Assembly (NCBI GenBank): GCA_964591275.1
Contig: CAZQAE010000015.1
Location: 12,221-76,220 of the forward strand
Direction of reading: 5' to 3'
Origin: G963674685 sp964591275
GTDB lineage: Bacteria > Lernaellota > Lernaellaia > JACKCT01
DNA length: 64,000 bases
Made by a program: the position numbers and the translations under genes. Positions 38,498 through 47,685 of this stretch are shown here, one piece after another. The first letter of the stretch is position 1. Every line of letters starts with the position of its first letter. The notes below the pieces were generated by a model. It was not told the origin of the DNA. It saw nothing but the letters and a program-made list of their open reading frames with translations, and did no database searches.

Positions 38498-39622
38498 ATG
38501 ATTAAAAAATTATCCGAGTGCTCGGTTCTCGTCGTAGACGACACGGCGACGAACATCGACATCATCGTCGAAGCCGTGGGCGAACAGTACGATCTTTCGG
38601 TGGCGACGGACGGGGCGACGGCTCTGGAGCTGGCCGAGGCGACCCGGCCCGACCTCATCCTGCTGGACATCATGATGCCGGACCTGGACGGATACGACGT
38701 GATACGCCGGCTCAAGGCCAATCCCGCCACCGCGCATATCCCGGTGATTTTCCTGACCGCGCTGCGGGAGATCGAAAGCAAAACCAAGGGATTCGAGCTC
38801 GGCGCCGTGGATTACATCACCAAGCCTTTCGATATTGCGGAAGTCAAAGCCCGGCTCGGACTCCACCTCAATTTGAGCCTGGCCAAACAGGAACTGGCCC
38901 GGCAAAACGAAATTTTGGAAATCAAAGTTCAGGAAAGAACGGCGGAACTGGTGTGCACGCAAGACGTGACCATTCACTGCATGGCGGTGCTGGCCGAATT
39001 CCGGGATCCCGAGACCGGCGGCCACATCATGCGAACCCAAAACTACGTCAAAGCCCTGGCGGACCGCTTGCACAAGATTCACAAACACCGGGAAGTTTTG
39101 ACGCCGGAAAACAACACCCTGCTGTACAAAAGCGCTCCCTTGCACGACATCGGAAAAATAGGAATCTCCGACAAGGTTCTTTTAAAGCCGGGAAAACTCG
39201 ACGACGAAGAATGGACGGCGATGAAAAAACATCCCGTATTGGGTTTCGAAGCGATTCAGTCAGCGCAAGAACGCCTCGGGAAAAACTGCTTTCTGCATTT
39301 TGCAGGGGAAATCGCCCGATGGCACCATGAGAAGTGGGACGGCTCCGGTTATCCCGACGGCCTTTCGGGAGAACAAATACCCCTGGCCGCCCGTCTGATG
39401 GCCCTGGCGGACGTTTACGACGCCCTGGTCAGCAAGCGCGTTTATAAACCCGCCTTTCCCCACTCAAAGGCGGTGGACATCATCGGCGAAGGTAAGGGTT
39501 CGCACTTCGATCCGGATATCGCCGACGCCTTTATGGATATTCACGAGGATTTCCGCCATATCGCCATCAAATTCGCCGACCAGGACAAAAGCCTTGGCTG
39601 CTCGGTCAACAACCATCTATGA
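38498..39622 (+). CDS. response regulator with HD-GYP cyclic di-GMP phosphodiesterase domain
   Basis: A 374-residue protein: REC domain with phosphoacceptor Asp57 (LILLDIMMPDLDG), a coiled linker, then an HD-GYP domain with HD at 216-217 (PLHDIGKIG) and HHEKWDGSGYPDGLSGEQIPL. Metal and GYP residues are intact, so it should hydrolyse cyclic di-GMP when phosphorylated. It lies 10 bases after the hybrid kinase and is the probable output of that operon. Confidence 0.93.
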   Translation: MIKKLSECSVLVVDDTATNIDIIVEAVGEQYDLSVATDGATALELAEATRPDLILLDIMMPDLDGYDVIRRLKANPATAHIPVIFLTALREIESKTKGFELGAVDYITKPFDIAEVKARLGLHLNLSLAKQELARQNEILEIKVQERTAELVCTQDVTIHCMAVLAEFRDPETGGHIMRTQNYVKALADRLHKIHKHREVLTPENNTLLYKSAPLHDIGKIGISDKVLLKPGKLDDEEWTAMKKHPVLGFEAIQSAQERLGKNCFLHFAGEIARWHHEKWDGSGYPDGLSGEQIPLAARLMALADVYDALVSKRVYKPAFPHSKAVDIIGEGKGSHFDPDIADAFMDIHEDFRHIAIKFADQDKSLGCSVNNHL

Positions 39623-39653
39623 AATCTAGGCATGGCCTTGCCGTGCGCGTTTA

Positions 39654-41192
39654 TTAATTCAAAAAAAAGCGCAGATACTGCGTGATTCCCGTAACGGCGA
39701 CTTCCACTTCGCCATTTTCCGAAATGCCGCTTTCGATCTCATCGCCGCTTTGATCGAATAAGGTCCATGAACCATCGGTGCCCGCCGGAAGCGGAACGAC
39801 GATGTTTTTCTCTTCCCAAATGGCCGGTCCGCCCCGCCACAGAGCAACAGTCCACATTCCTTGGTCGTCAGCGAAAACCAGGGCGTACACGTTGGTGTCC
39901 AGGTACAACGCCGGGCGTAAATCGCCGGCGTAGCGAGAGTCGCCAAGCAGGCGATGCGCGCCACGAAGAGCCAGAAAGGACTCCTTGGCTTCTGTGTCTT
40001 GCGTGTCGCCCGGATAAGTGAACAATCCAAAATAATCTTCGGTCGGCAAAGACGCGCCGCCGGAGCCGTCCCAGAATGTGTACCAATCATAAATCTCAAT
40101 GTCGTTAGCCAATGCCATCATCATGCTGTGCGCCAGGTATGCCGCCTGCCGCTGGTCGCCGATAATGAGGCTCGGCCAACCCATCTCCGTGAACTGCAGG
40201 CGCTTGTCCGGGCAGCCGATGTCGGCCAGCGTTGATCGGGCCAGATCAATGAAACCGACCGTCGTCGGAAAATGGTAGATGCCCAGGTCCAGGTCAAACT
40301 CCGGGCTGGGCTGCTGTAAGAAGGTGTAGGGATGGATGGACAAGACGTCGAAATAATCGCAAATGTCCGGATGAAATTCATGCACGCGATGAATGAAATT
40401 CCAGATGCCTCGTGGATCGAAAAAGTTCACTTCCAGAGGCGACAATCCGCCAAAGATCACGCTCGCGTCGGGATCATTGTCGTGAACCGATTCATATACG
40501 GCTTTAAGCAATTCGCCGTACTTATCAGGATTCGGTTCCGGCTTCCAGAATCGCGTCGTGTTCTGCTCGTTCCAGAATTCGTAGTGATCAATCCGATCCG
40601 CAAAATGCTCGGCGACCTTGCCTGTGTAGTCGGCGTATTGCGCCGGATCGATTTCATCGGCGGTCCCACCGGGCGTCGCCCAGTCCGGGCTTCCCAGGAA
40701 GATGGCGGTGACATCCAGCCCGGAGGCGAGGCACAAATCCGTCATGGTGTCGAGGCCGTCAAAGTTCCATACATCGTCTTCGGGCTCGATGCTGTACCAG
40801 TGAAAATCGGTTCGTACCATTTTCACACCGGCTTCCACCAGTTTTTCAATCTCGAATTCCCTCTTCCAATTATACGCCGCCCCACGGCTCATATGGCTGG
40901 AGATGCCGAGGATTTCATCAAGCGTTCCGCCACCGGGAGTCATTTCGGCATAAGGATCGACAGGCGCAGTATCGTCATCATCGACATCGTCGTTGAGATC
41001 ATCGTTCACGTCATCATCGTTGTCATCGTTTAGATCGTCATCGACATCGTCATTTACGTCGTCATCATTCGGGACATCGTCGCTATCATCATTATCATCG
41101 TCGTCATCCCCACATCCGACGACGGGAAAAACGAAAACCAAAAGCACAAAAATTGAAGCGAAAATGTGCCAGCAACTTGCGTCTCGTGTCAT
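39654..41192 (-). CDS. Asp-rich lipoprotein, clan-A glycoside-hydrolase-like
   Basis: A 512-residue lipoprotein (lipobox FPVVGCGDDDD) with a ~50-residue DDV/NDD linker. Residues ~85-430 look like a (beta/alpha)8 glycoside hydrolase of clan A, GH39-like: VRTDFHWYSIEP at the first strands, HYEFWNEQN with the acid/base Glu, LSIHPY, and LQFTEMGWPS with the nucleophile Glu. A small beta-sandwich ends it. It should cleave a polysaccharide at the cell surface; the exact family and substrate are unresolved. Confidence 0.8.
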   Translation of the reverse strand: MTRDASCWHIFASIFVLLVFVFPVVGCGDDDDDNDDSDDVPNDDDVNDDVDDDLNDDNDDDVNDDLNDDVDDDDTAPVDPYAEMTPGGGTLDEILGISSHMSRGAAYNWKREFEIEKLVEAGVKMVRTDFHWYSIEPEDDVWNFDGLDTMTDLCLASGLDVTAIFLGSPDWATPGGTADEIDPAQYADYTGKVAEHFADRIDHYEFWNEQNTTRFWKPEPNPDKYGELLKAVYESVHDNDPDASVIFGGLSPLEVNFFDPRGIWNFIHRVHEFHPDICDYFDVLSIHPYTFLQQPSPEFDLDLGIYHFPTTVGFIDLARSTLADIGCPDKRLQFTEMGWPSLIIGDQRQAAYLAHSMMMALANDIEIYDWYTFWDGSGGASLPTEDYFGLFTYPGDTQDTEAKESFLALRGAHRLLGDSRYAGDLRPALYLDTNVYALVFADDQGMWTVALWRGGPAIWEEKNIVVPLPAGTDGSWTLFDQSGDEIESGISENGEVEVAVTGITQYLRFFLN

Positions 41193-41349
41193 CTCACTCT
41201 CCTCACGGGGATTATGAAAGATTAGGGGTTGCGAAGGAAAGCATTTTAGCGGATTTCGATTCCACGCCGACCTTTGCTCCGAGCACAGCTCACGCCGCCG
41301 CTGAACGATTCAGTCGGAAGGCGCAACGAATCTCCATGATGGCTAAAAA

Positions 41350-42333
41350 TCAGCTAATTTCAACCGATGCCTTTTCCCGCGCTGAAAGAAACAGAGCGTC
41401 AATGACTTTCATATTCGCCACGGCATCGCCGACTGATCGGGCAGGCTTGGTTTCGCCGTTGGCGACGGCGACGAATTCCTCCACTTCCAATTGATAGGAA
41501 TTTGCCGGTGGGACAATAATCGTTTCTGGCGAACGGCCATCGCGGTGAAGTAAAATTGTGGCTGCTTCGTCACCGGGAATCCAGGGACTCAAAAGTTCTA
41601 TGGCGCCTTTGGTCCCCGCGATTTCCGCGCGATGGCGCTCGAAATTATCAATGCTGGTCTCAAAATTCGCCAGGACGCCGTTCGGAAACTCCAGCAACCC
41701 GAGCATCGTTTCGTCAACGTTTTTTCGTTTTTCCATAGCGCTCACGCGCACCGGTTCACATCCCGCAATCATACGTGAAAAATCAACGCAGTAGCAGCCG
41801 ACATCCATCAATGCGCCGCCTCCAAGTTTGGCGGAAAAGGGATTCGCTGCGGGATCATCGAGCAAGAAAGTGAACTGGCTATGTAGCGTGGAGACATCGC
41901 CGATGGCGCCGCTTTTGATCAACTCAAGTACACGAATCCACTGGGGATGAAATCGATACATCATGGCTTCAGCAAGATGCATCCCGCTGCGTTTGGCGGC
42001 GGCGGCAACCGCCTCGGCCTCCGCAGCGCTCGTGCTGATCGGTTTTTCACACAACACGCAATTCCCCGCTTCCAAAGCCTTGATCGACCACGGAACATGC
42101 AGGCTGTTTGGAAGCGGTATGTAGACCATGTCCACTTCATCGCTACGCAGTAGGTCTTCGTAAGAACCATAGGCCAGGGGAATACCGTGTATGCATGCCC
42201 AATCATTTGCCTTGTCGATATCGCGGCTGGCGATGGCCTGAAGCTCGCCGCAATCGCCCAATTGAATCGCCTTAATAATTTCCAGGGCGATCTCCGCTGT
42301 GCCCAAAATCCCCCATCGGTAACGCTTGCCCAT
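41350..42333 (-). CDS. Gfo/Idh/MocA-family oxidoreductase
   Basis: A 327-residue NAD(P)-dependent oxidoreductase. The N-terminal Rossmann fold has WGILGTAEIALEI, the family EKP motif is seen in CVLCEKPISTSAAEA, and GGGALMDVGCYCVDFSR is the substrate-domain block with the catalytic-side Asp and the downstream aromatic. Members act on sugars, inositols or related alcohols. Isolated among envelope genes, so the substrate is unknown. Confidence 0.9.
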   Translation of the reverse strand: MGKRYRWGILGTAEIALEIIKAIQLGDCGELQAIASRDIDKANDWACIHGIPLAYGSYEDLLRSDEVDMVYIPLPNSLHVPWSIKALEAGNCVLCEKPISTSAAEAEAVAAAAKRSGMHLAEAMMYRFHPQWIRVLELIKSGAIGDVSTLHSQFTFLLDDPAANPFSAKLGGGALMDVGCYCVDFSRMIAGCEPVRVSAMEKRKNVDETMLGLLEFPNGVLANFETSIDNFERHRAEIAGTKGAIELLSPWIPGDEAATILLHRDGRSPETIIVPPANSYQLEVEEFVAVANGETKPARSVGDAVANMKVIDALFLSAREKASVEIS

Positions 42334-42387
42334 TCATCGCCTCCAGTTTTTTTTCATCGAGAAAATTGGATTTCCCATCGGATCAGA

Positions 42388-43047
42388 TCATTGAAATCTG
42401 AATACGCCATCAAGCAATGCGCCTGCGACCATCCCCTGGTGATTGTCGGGATCACCGATGGAAAACAGGGGCGTTGCGTAGGGATGCAGACCCAACTGGA
42501 AGTTAAAGCTCTTGCCCGGTCGTTTGAAATCCAGCCCCACGTAAGCGCCGATGGAAGGTCCCATGGCAAAGAACGACGGTTTTCTGCCCTCGCCGGATTG
42601 TTCAGATTGAAAGTCAGGTCCGTAGTGAAACGACGCCCCGAGGGTGGGGCCCAGGATGGTGTCTATGCCGCTATCGCCTTTAATTCGATATAGCAGACTA
42701 AAGTCGGGTTCGTATTGCAGCATCTCAAAGGCTGCGCCGAAAAGTATTGGCCGAAATACCGGCAGATCAGCCGCAAAGCTCCAATTATTTTCATAAGCGT
42801 ATTCCACGTAAAATGAAATGTCGGCCGCCGTACCTCCCTTGACGCCGGGGTCGGTGGCCACGCACATCCTGACATTGTCATAGCGCCCGCCGATCCTGGT
42901 CTTGAATCCCATGACAACCTTGTCATTGTCCTGCGCGGGTTCGGTTTGGGCGTGCGCGGAAGGAAGGCAAAAAACGGCCAGCGAAGTCAGGCCAAGGATG
43001 AAAGCCATGAATCCAATCAAGCTTTTCGTAGCGCAGTGCAAACTCAT
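42388..43047 (-). CDS. putative outer-membrane beta-barrel protein
   Basis: ATG 43047 follows GGAG at 5 bases. A signal peptide ends at SAHAQ. The ~190-residue mature part has alternating strands (MGFKTRIGGRYDNVRM, DISFYVEYAYENNW, FNFQLGLHPYATPLF) and ends in FRFQ, with a terminal aromatic region, as in small outer-membrane barrels. I do not recognise a family. It lies 76 bases after the FprA gene in the same direction and could be the last gene of the oxygen-defence island. Confidence 0.6.
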   Translation of the reverse strand: MSLHCATKSLIGFMAFILGLTSLAVFCLPSAHAQTEPAQDNDKVVMGFKTRIGGRYDNVRMCVATDPGVKGGTAADISFYVEYAYENNWSFAADLPVFRPILFGAAFEMLQYEPDFSLLYRIKGDSGIDTILGPTLGASFHYGPDFQSEQSGEGRKPSFFAMGPSIGAYVGLDFKRPGKSFNFQLGLHPYATPLFSIGDPDNHQGMVAGALLDGVFRFQ

Positions 43048-43123
43048 TATTCTCCAGACAATTTTCAAGGTATTGAAATTCTTCTCGGTTTAGAAAAGGA
43101 CCCGAAGAATTTTTGCGTTGAAG

Positions 43124-44341
43124 CTATTTTTTAAAAGGCAAAGTCCCGGCGGCAATATCTTTTAGCCGCTGCGCGATTTGCAGTCCCTGGGCACGGCATT
43201 TTTCCAAATCGGCGCTCGTGGGAACGTATTGGACATTTAAACCGCCACAGACTTTCTCGATTTTCATCGCGTCGAAAAATTCCTCTATCTGTTTGACGCC
43301 TTCGCCGCTCCAGCCGTAGGAGCCGAAGGCCGCGCCAATGATATTCCTGGGCTTCAAGCCTTTCAGATAGGTCAGGACATCAGCTACGGGTGGGAAAATA
43401 TTGTTGTTCATTGTCGGCGAACCAACAATAAGCGCCCCCGCATCGAGTATCTCGGCGGCCACATCGCTTCGGTGGCCGGCGTCAAGAGGAATGACTTTCG
43501 TTTCAGCGCCTCCTTCCACCAGTCCATCGCAGATGGCGGCAGCCATTTTGGCGGTGCTTTGCCACATGGTGTCGAATACGATGACAGCTTTTGTCGTCGG
43601 GTCCTGTCTGGCCCATTTGGCGTAAAGCCCGATAATTCTATCAAGATCTTTTCGGAAGATGGGACCGTGGTCCGGCGCGATGATTTCAATGGGTAGGTTC
43701 ATTTTGGAGACTTTAGCGAGAAGTCCGGTCACCATGGGAGAAAAAGGCAGCAATATGTTTGCGTAGTATTTCGCCGCCTCGCTTTCCCAGTCTCCCACCT
43801 CATCAATAAAGCGCTTGCCGGAGGCCAGGTGCATGCCGAAAGCATCCTGGGAAAATAATATTTTATCTTCTTCAAGATACGTGAACATGCTGTCGGGCCA
43901 GTGCAGCATCCTGGTTTCCGTGAAAGTCAGGTTCAGGTTCCCGAGACTTAAGGTTTGTCCGTCGGCGACAGCCTCAATTTCCTTCAGACCGAAATGCTGC
44001 AAAAGAGCTTTTGCGCCCATTTTCGAGGCAAAGACCTTTTCCGGTTTTAAAGTATGGATGAAACCCGGCAGGCATCCCGTATGATCCATTTCCGAGTGGT
44101 TGGACACAATGTAATCAATCTTATTTGGATCAATCACCGACGAAATACGCGAAAGGAGTTCGTCTTTGAAAGGGGCTTTCACCGTATCGATCAGCGTAAT
44201 CTTATCCCCAATAATCAGGAAGGCATTGTAAGTCGTTCCTTGGGAAGTTTTATAGCCGTGAAAATTTCGTATCGCCCAGTCAATCGCACCCACCCAATAC
44301 ACGTGCTCGGTAATCCGAACCGCTTTCAGCGCCTCAGTCAT
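43124..44341 (-). CDS. FprA-type flavodiiron protein (rubredoxin:oxygen oxidoreductase)
   Basis: A 405-residue cytoplasmic enzyme that reduces O2 to water (or NO to N2O) with electrons from rubredoxin. The metallo-beta-lactamase half carries the diiron ligands in SNHSEMDHTG and the downstream MLHWPDSM and APDHGPIF segments. The second half is an FMN-binding flavodoxin (VIVFDTMWQSTAKMA, GSPTMNNNIFP, FGSYGWSGEG). All ligand positions I can check are intact. A rubredoxin gene lies 33 bases upstream in the same operon, the expected donor. Confidence 0.93.
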   Translation of the reverse strand: MTEALKAVRITEHVYWVGAIDWAIRNFHGYKTSQGTTYNAFLIIGDKITLIDTVKAPFKDELLSRISSVIDPNKIDYIVSNHSEMDHTGCLPGFIHTLKPEKVFASKMGAKALLQHFGLKEIEAVADGQTLSLGNLNLTFTETRMLHWPDSMFTYLEEDKILFSQDAFGMHLASGKRFIDEVGDWESEAAKYYANILLPFSPMVTGLLAKVSKMNLPIEIIAPDHGPIFRKDLDRIIGLYAKWARQDPTTKAVIVFDTMWQSTAKMAAAICDGLVEGGAETKVIPLDAGHRSDVAAEILDAGALIVGSPTMNNNIFPPVADVLTYLKGLKPRNIIGAAFGSYGWSGEGVKQIEEFFDAMKIEKVCGGLNVQYVPTSADLEKCRAQGLQIAQRLKDIAAGTLPFKK

Positions 44342-44374
44342 TGGTTCAACCTATCCTTTGAAAAATCGTGTCTT

Positions 44375-44533
44375 TTATTCTTCCGGCGAAAAATCATCTT
44401 TGCTCGCGCCGCAAACCGGGCATACCCAATCCTTGGGCACATCTTTGAACTCGGTCCCCGCGGCGACGTCGTTGTCGGGATCGCCCTCGGCCGGATCATA
44501 GACATAACCGCAAAGGTCGCATACGTATTTCAT
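44375..44533 (-). CDS. rubredoxin
   Basis: A 52-residue protein (MKYVCDLCGYVYDPAEGD...PKDWVCPVCGASKDDF) with the two CxxCG loops that hold a single Fe(Cys)4 centre. It is the standard length for rubredoxin. It sits between cydB (18 bases) and the FprA gene (33 bases) and probably passes electrons to FprA and the rubrerythrins. Confidence 0.95.
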   Translation of the reverse strand: MKYVCDLCGYVYDPAEGDPDNDVAAGTEFKDVPKDWVCPVCGASKDDFSPEE

Positions 44534-44551
44534 GATTCACTCCTTTTGTTT

Positions 44552-45571
44552 TTAGTAAATGAGATCATTTTCCTTCACTTTGCCGCTGAAGGTTTTGTAA
44601 ACAAACCAAGTATAGCCCACCACGATCGGCATTCCTACCGCCGCAACGATCAACATAACTTTTAATGTCAACGGCGACGAGGAAGCGCCGGCGACGGTCA
44701 GGCCCCAGGCGGGATTATTGATCGCGGGAAGAAGGTTGGGGAAAATGGTCGCGCCCGCCAGAGCCATGAGAGACGCGATGGATACTGAAGAGCTGATAAA
44801 GGCCGCTTTTTCATCACTGCGCGCATTATAAACGCCAATCATTACGATAGAGATGATTGTCGCCGCCGGAATAATCCACAGAACAGGTTGGGCCAGGAAG
44901 TTTTCCAGCAGGCGCCTTTCAAAGATGAATGTATATATAGTGGCGAGGCCAAAAAGGACCATGTACACCTTCCAGGCTTTATAAGCCCATCCCCTGACCA
45001 TTTCGCCAAGTTCCCCTTCGGTTTTCAAGGCGAGGTACAGCGCGCCGTGCGTGGCGAACATGGCAAATCCGAGCAATCCTGTTATCAGGGCAAAGGGATT
45101 CAGCAATCCGAAGAAGGAGCCTGCGAACTGCCCCGATGCATCCAGTGGAACTCCGCGTATGATGTTGCCGAGAGCTACGCCGAATAAAAATGCGGGAAGC
45201 ATGCTGCCCACCGCGAAGGCGGCGTCCCACTTGCGCCTCCAATTTTCATCATCAACCATGCCGCGAAACTCAATCGAGACGGCGCGAAATATCAGGCCGA
45301 ACAGTACCAGCATCATGGCCAGATAGAAGCCGGAAAATACGGTCGCGTAAACCATTGGGAAGGCTGCGAAGAGCGCCCCGGCACCGGTTAGAAGCCAGAC
45401 TTCATTGCCGTCCCATACCGGACCGATGGCGTTCAAAAAGATTCTCCGGTGCTTGTCCTTTTTGGCAAACAGGTGCCAGATGCCGACGCCCAGGTCGAAA
45501 CCGTCGAGGATGGCATAGCCTGTGAGCAAAGCCCCAATGAGGAAAAACCATGTGACTTGTAAAATACTCAT
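44552..45571 (-). CDS. cydB: cytochrome bd oxidase subunit II
   Basis: A 339-residue membrane protein with about eight helices. The N-terminus LQVTWFFLIGALLTGYAILDGFDLGVGIWHLF and the block GPVWDGNEVWLLTGAGALFAAFP are hallmarks of CydB. Its ATG overlaps the cydA stop (ATGA). With CydA it forms the high-affinity quinol oxidase that consumes O2. Confidence 0.95.
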   Translation of the reverse strand: MSILQVTWFFLIGALLTGYAILDGFDLGVGIWHLFAKKDKHRRIFLNAIGPVWDGNEVWLLTGAGALFAAFPMVYATVFSGFYLAMMLVLFGLIFRAVSIEFRGMVDDENWRRKWDAAFAVGSMLPAFLFGVALGNIIRGVPLDASGQFAGSFFGLLNPFALITGLLGFAMFATHGALYLALKTEGELGEMVRGWAYKAWKVYMVLFGLATIYTFIFERRLLENFLAQPVLWIIPAATIISIVMIGVYNARSDEKAAFISSSVSIASLMALAGATIFPNLLPAINNPAWGLTVAGASSSPLTLKVMLIVAAVGMPIVVGYTWFVYKTFSGKVKENDLIY

Positions 45572-46905
45572 GATGGCCTCCCTTCGATCTCCACGTCGCC
45601 CATTGGCTCAGGCCCCTCTTTGATTTTCTTAAACAGGGTAAAGAAGAAGGCGTAGCCGATCAGAGCGTATATGCCCATGAATATTAGCACGGTAAATCCG
45701 ACATGATACCAGGGCACCGTGACGGAAACTCCCTCAGATGTTTTGAGGAGGCCATAGACGACCCAGGGCTGCCTGCCGACCTCCGCGGCGACCCATCCGA
45801 AGTGATTGGCCAAAGTGGGATAGAGAAATCCCGGAATAAAAGCGTACAAAAGCAGTTTGAAATCGAACAGTTTTCCGATTTTCAGCAGGAACGCGGCCAG
45901 CGTAGTCAATCCGATCATCAACATTCCCAGTCCGACCATTCCGTGATAGGCCATGAATGTAATGAAGAGCGGCGGCCATTCATCCTTCGGAAATTCCTTG
46001 AGTCCCATGACCTCAGTGTCTTTCGATCCTGCCAGCAAAACACTCAGCATTCCGGGCATTCGCACATCCAAATAAATTTTTTCAGCGCTGGCGCTCGGCA
46101 GGCCGAAAACAGAGAGGCCGACATTCGTCTCGGTTTCAAACTGTCCTTCAAAGGCAGCCAATTTCGCCGGCTGCGTCTTCCAAACCTGCACCGAATGCAT
46201 ATGCCCGGTGAATAGCTGCCCCCACGAACCAATTAAGCCCAAGACCAGGGCGATCTTGAAAGACTGCCTGGCGAATGGTTCATGCCGATTTTTCACCAGG
46301 TAGAAGGCGGAAATGGCCAGCACGACAAAAGCGCCTGTAGCCAGGGCGCTAACGACAACGTGAGAGAAACGTTCCAACGTGGAAGGATTGAAAGCCGCCG
46401 CCCAGAAGTCCGTGAGCACCGCACGACCGCCGACCACCTTATATCCCGCCGGAGTTTGCTGCCAGGAATTGGCGACAATAATCCAGAACGCCGACATCGT
46501 GGACCCGATAGCAACCATCAGTGATGAGAACCAATGGGTTTTCACCGACAGTTTTTTCCAGCCGAAGACCAACATTCCTAAAAATGAAGATTCCAAAAAG
46601 AAGGCCAGAATTCCTTCCGCGGCCAGAGGGGCGCCGAAAATGTCGCCGACGAATCGAGAGTATTCGGACCAGTTGGTCCCGAACTGAAACTCCATCGTAA
46701 TGCCGGTGGCCACGCCCACGATAAATATGAGGGCAAAAATATTGATCCAGAACCTGGCCATGACCTCATAGAGTTTGTCGCCGGTATTCTTGTATTTGGT
46801 CATGATGAAGAAAATAATCCAGGCGAGTCCAATGCTGACCGGCGGCCACAGATAATGAAATCCAATGGTGAAATAAAACTGGAACCGGGCCATGTGCTCA
46901 GCCAT
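45568..46905 (-). CDS. cydA: cytochrome bd oxidase subunit I
   Basis: A 445-residue membrane protein that carries the hemes of the quinol oxidase. FTIGFHYLWPPVSIGLAWI holds the distal heme-ligand His near the N-terminus; FQFGTNWSEYSRFVGDIFGAPLAAEG and FLESSFLGMLVFGW are conserved. The Q-loop is of the short type. The start overlaps the stop of the upstream gene (TGATG), showing one transcript with 46905-47612. Confidence 0.95.
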   Translation of the reverse strand: MAEHMARFQFYFTIGFHYLWPPVSIGLAWIIFFIMTKYKNTGDKLYEVMARFWINIFALIFIVGVATGITMEFQFGTNWSEYSRFVGDIFGAPLAAEGILAFFLESSFLGMLVFGWKKLSVKTHWFSSLMVAIGSTMSAFWIIVANSWQQTPAGYKVVGGRAVLTDFWAAAFNPSTLERFSHVVVSALATGAFVVLAISAFYLVKNRHEPFARQSFKIALVLGLIGSWGQLFTGHMHSVQVWKTQPAKLAAFEGQFETETNVGLSVFGLPSASAEKIYLDVRMPGMLSVLLAGSKDTEVMGLKEFPKDEWPPLFITFMAYHGMVGLGMLMIGLTTLAAFLLKIGKLFDFKLLLYAFIPGFLYPTLANHFGWVAAEVGRQPWVVYGLLKTSEGVSVTVPWYHVGFTVLIFMGIYALIGYAFFFTLFKKIKEGPEPMGDVEIEGRPS

Positions 46906-47612
46906 CAGCCAACCTTCCTGTCCATGTGAAGGCTTTGATTATTCAAAGCATGTGTTTCGTCGTCGAGAATTCGAGAGGCTGCTTCAGACACGGTGCGCCG
47001 AACCAGTTGCCCGCCGTGAATGTCGTACTCCGTGAAATCGGCGTCATCATTTTGCGTCCGACGGGTGGCATCCTTCAGATTTTTATAACCCAGGATATGG
47101 AGAATACGCAGCGCATAAGCCCGCGTGGCCGGGTCGGAATCCGTCAGGCTGCCATGAAGGTTTTGAATCACATCAGGGTGTGAAAAGAGCGCCTCATTGA
47201 GCGGCGCAAGATGGGTTAATGCGCAGTGCGTTCCACGCTCAAAAGGTTCTTCCACCAAAAAGGACGCCCGAATGCGCCCGTATTCCTCCAGCAAAGAAGG
47301 AAGCTCGCGAAGTATCGCGGCAATCAACTCCGGGCCGTTCCATAAAATCCCGTCCGATTCATCATTCATCAGCCATAGTGCTTTGCGAATGATCCTGCGT
47401 ACGTCTTCCAAATCCGACTTGGCCAAATGCCCGGCGAAGATCGCATGAGCCTCAATCGCACGCCATTGAAGCAAAGGATCAGGATCGAAGAGTGCGCCAA
47501 GCAGGTGTCTGTCAGGACTGCGCCGTTCATCAAAAAGGGTTTTCAACTGATCCCAATCACGATCTCGAAGAATTGTTTTCATCAGTTGTTTTCTTTGCGC
47601 CCGTTTCTCCAA
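46905..47612 (-). CDS. HEAT-repeat-like protein resembling the DVU0298 family
   Basis: A 235-residue (225 if ATG 47582 is used) alpha-helical protein without membrane segments. RWRAIEAHAIFAGHLA, MNDESDGILWNGPELIAAILRELPSLLEEYG and RAYALRILHILG have the spacing of HEAT repeats, and the WxMNxESxGIxW block is, from memory, typical of the DVU0298-type proteins of sulfate reducers. Its stop overlaps the cydA start, so it may help assemble or stabilise the oxidase; that role is inferred from position only. Confidence 0.6.
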   Translation of the reverse strand: MEKRAQRKQLMKTILRDRDWDQLKTLFDERRSPDRHLLGALFDPDPLLQWRAIEAHAIFAGHLAKSDLEDVRRIIRKALWLMNDESDGILWNGPELIAAILRELPSLLEEYGRIRASFLVEEPFERGTHCALTHLAPLNEALFSHPDVIQNLHGSLTDSDPATRAYALRILHILGYKNLKDATRRTQNDDADFTEYDIHGGQLVRRTVSEAASRILDDETHALNNQSLHMDRKVG

Positions 47613-47685
47613 CTTTCGAATCCCTCTCCCTTTTCTCCCTTGAAATATTCATGATAGGCGTTTGTCGCCGCTTCACAAGTTTCCG

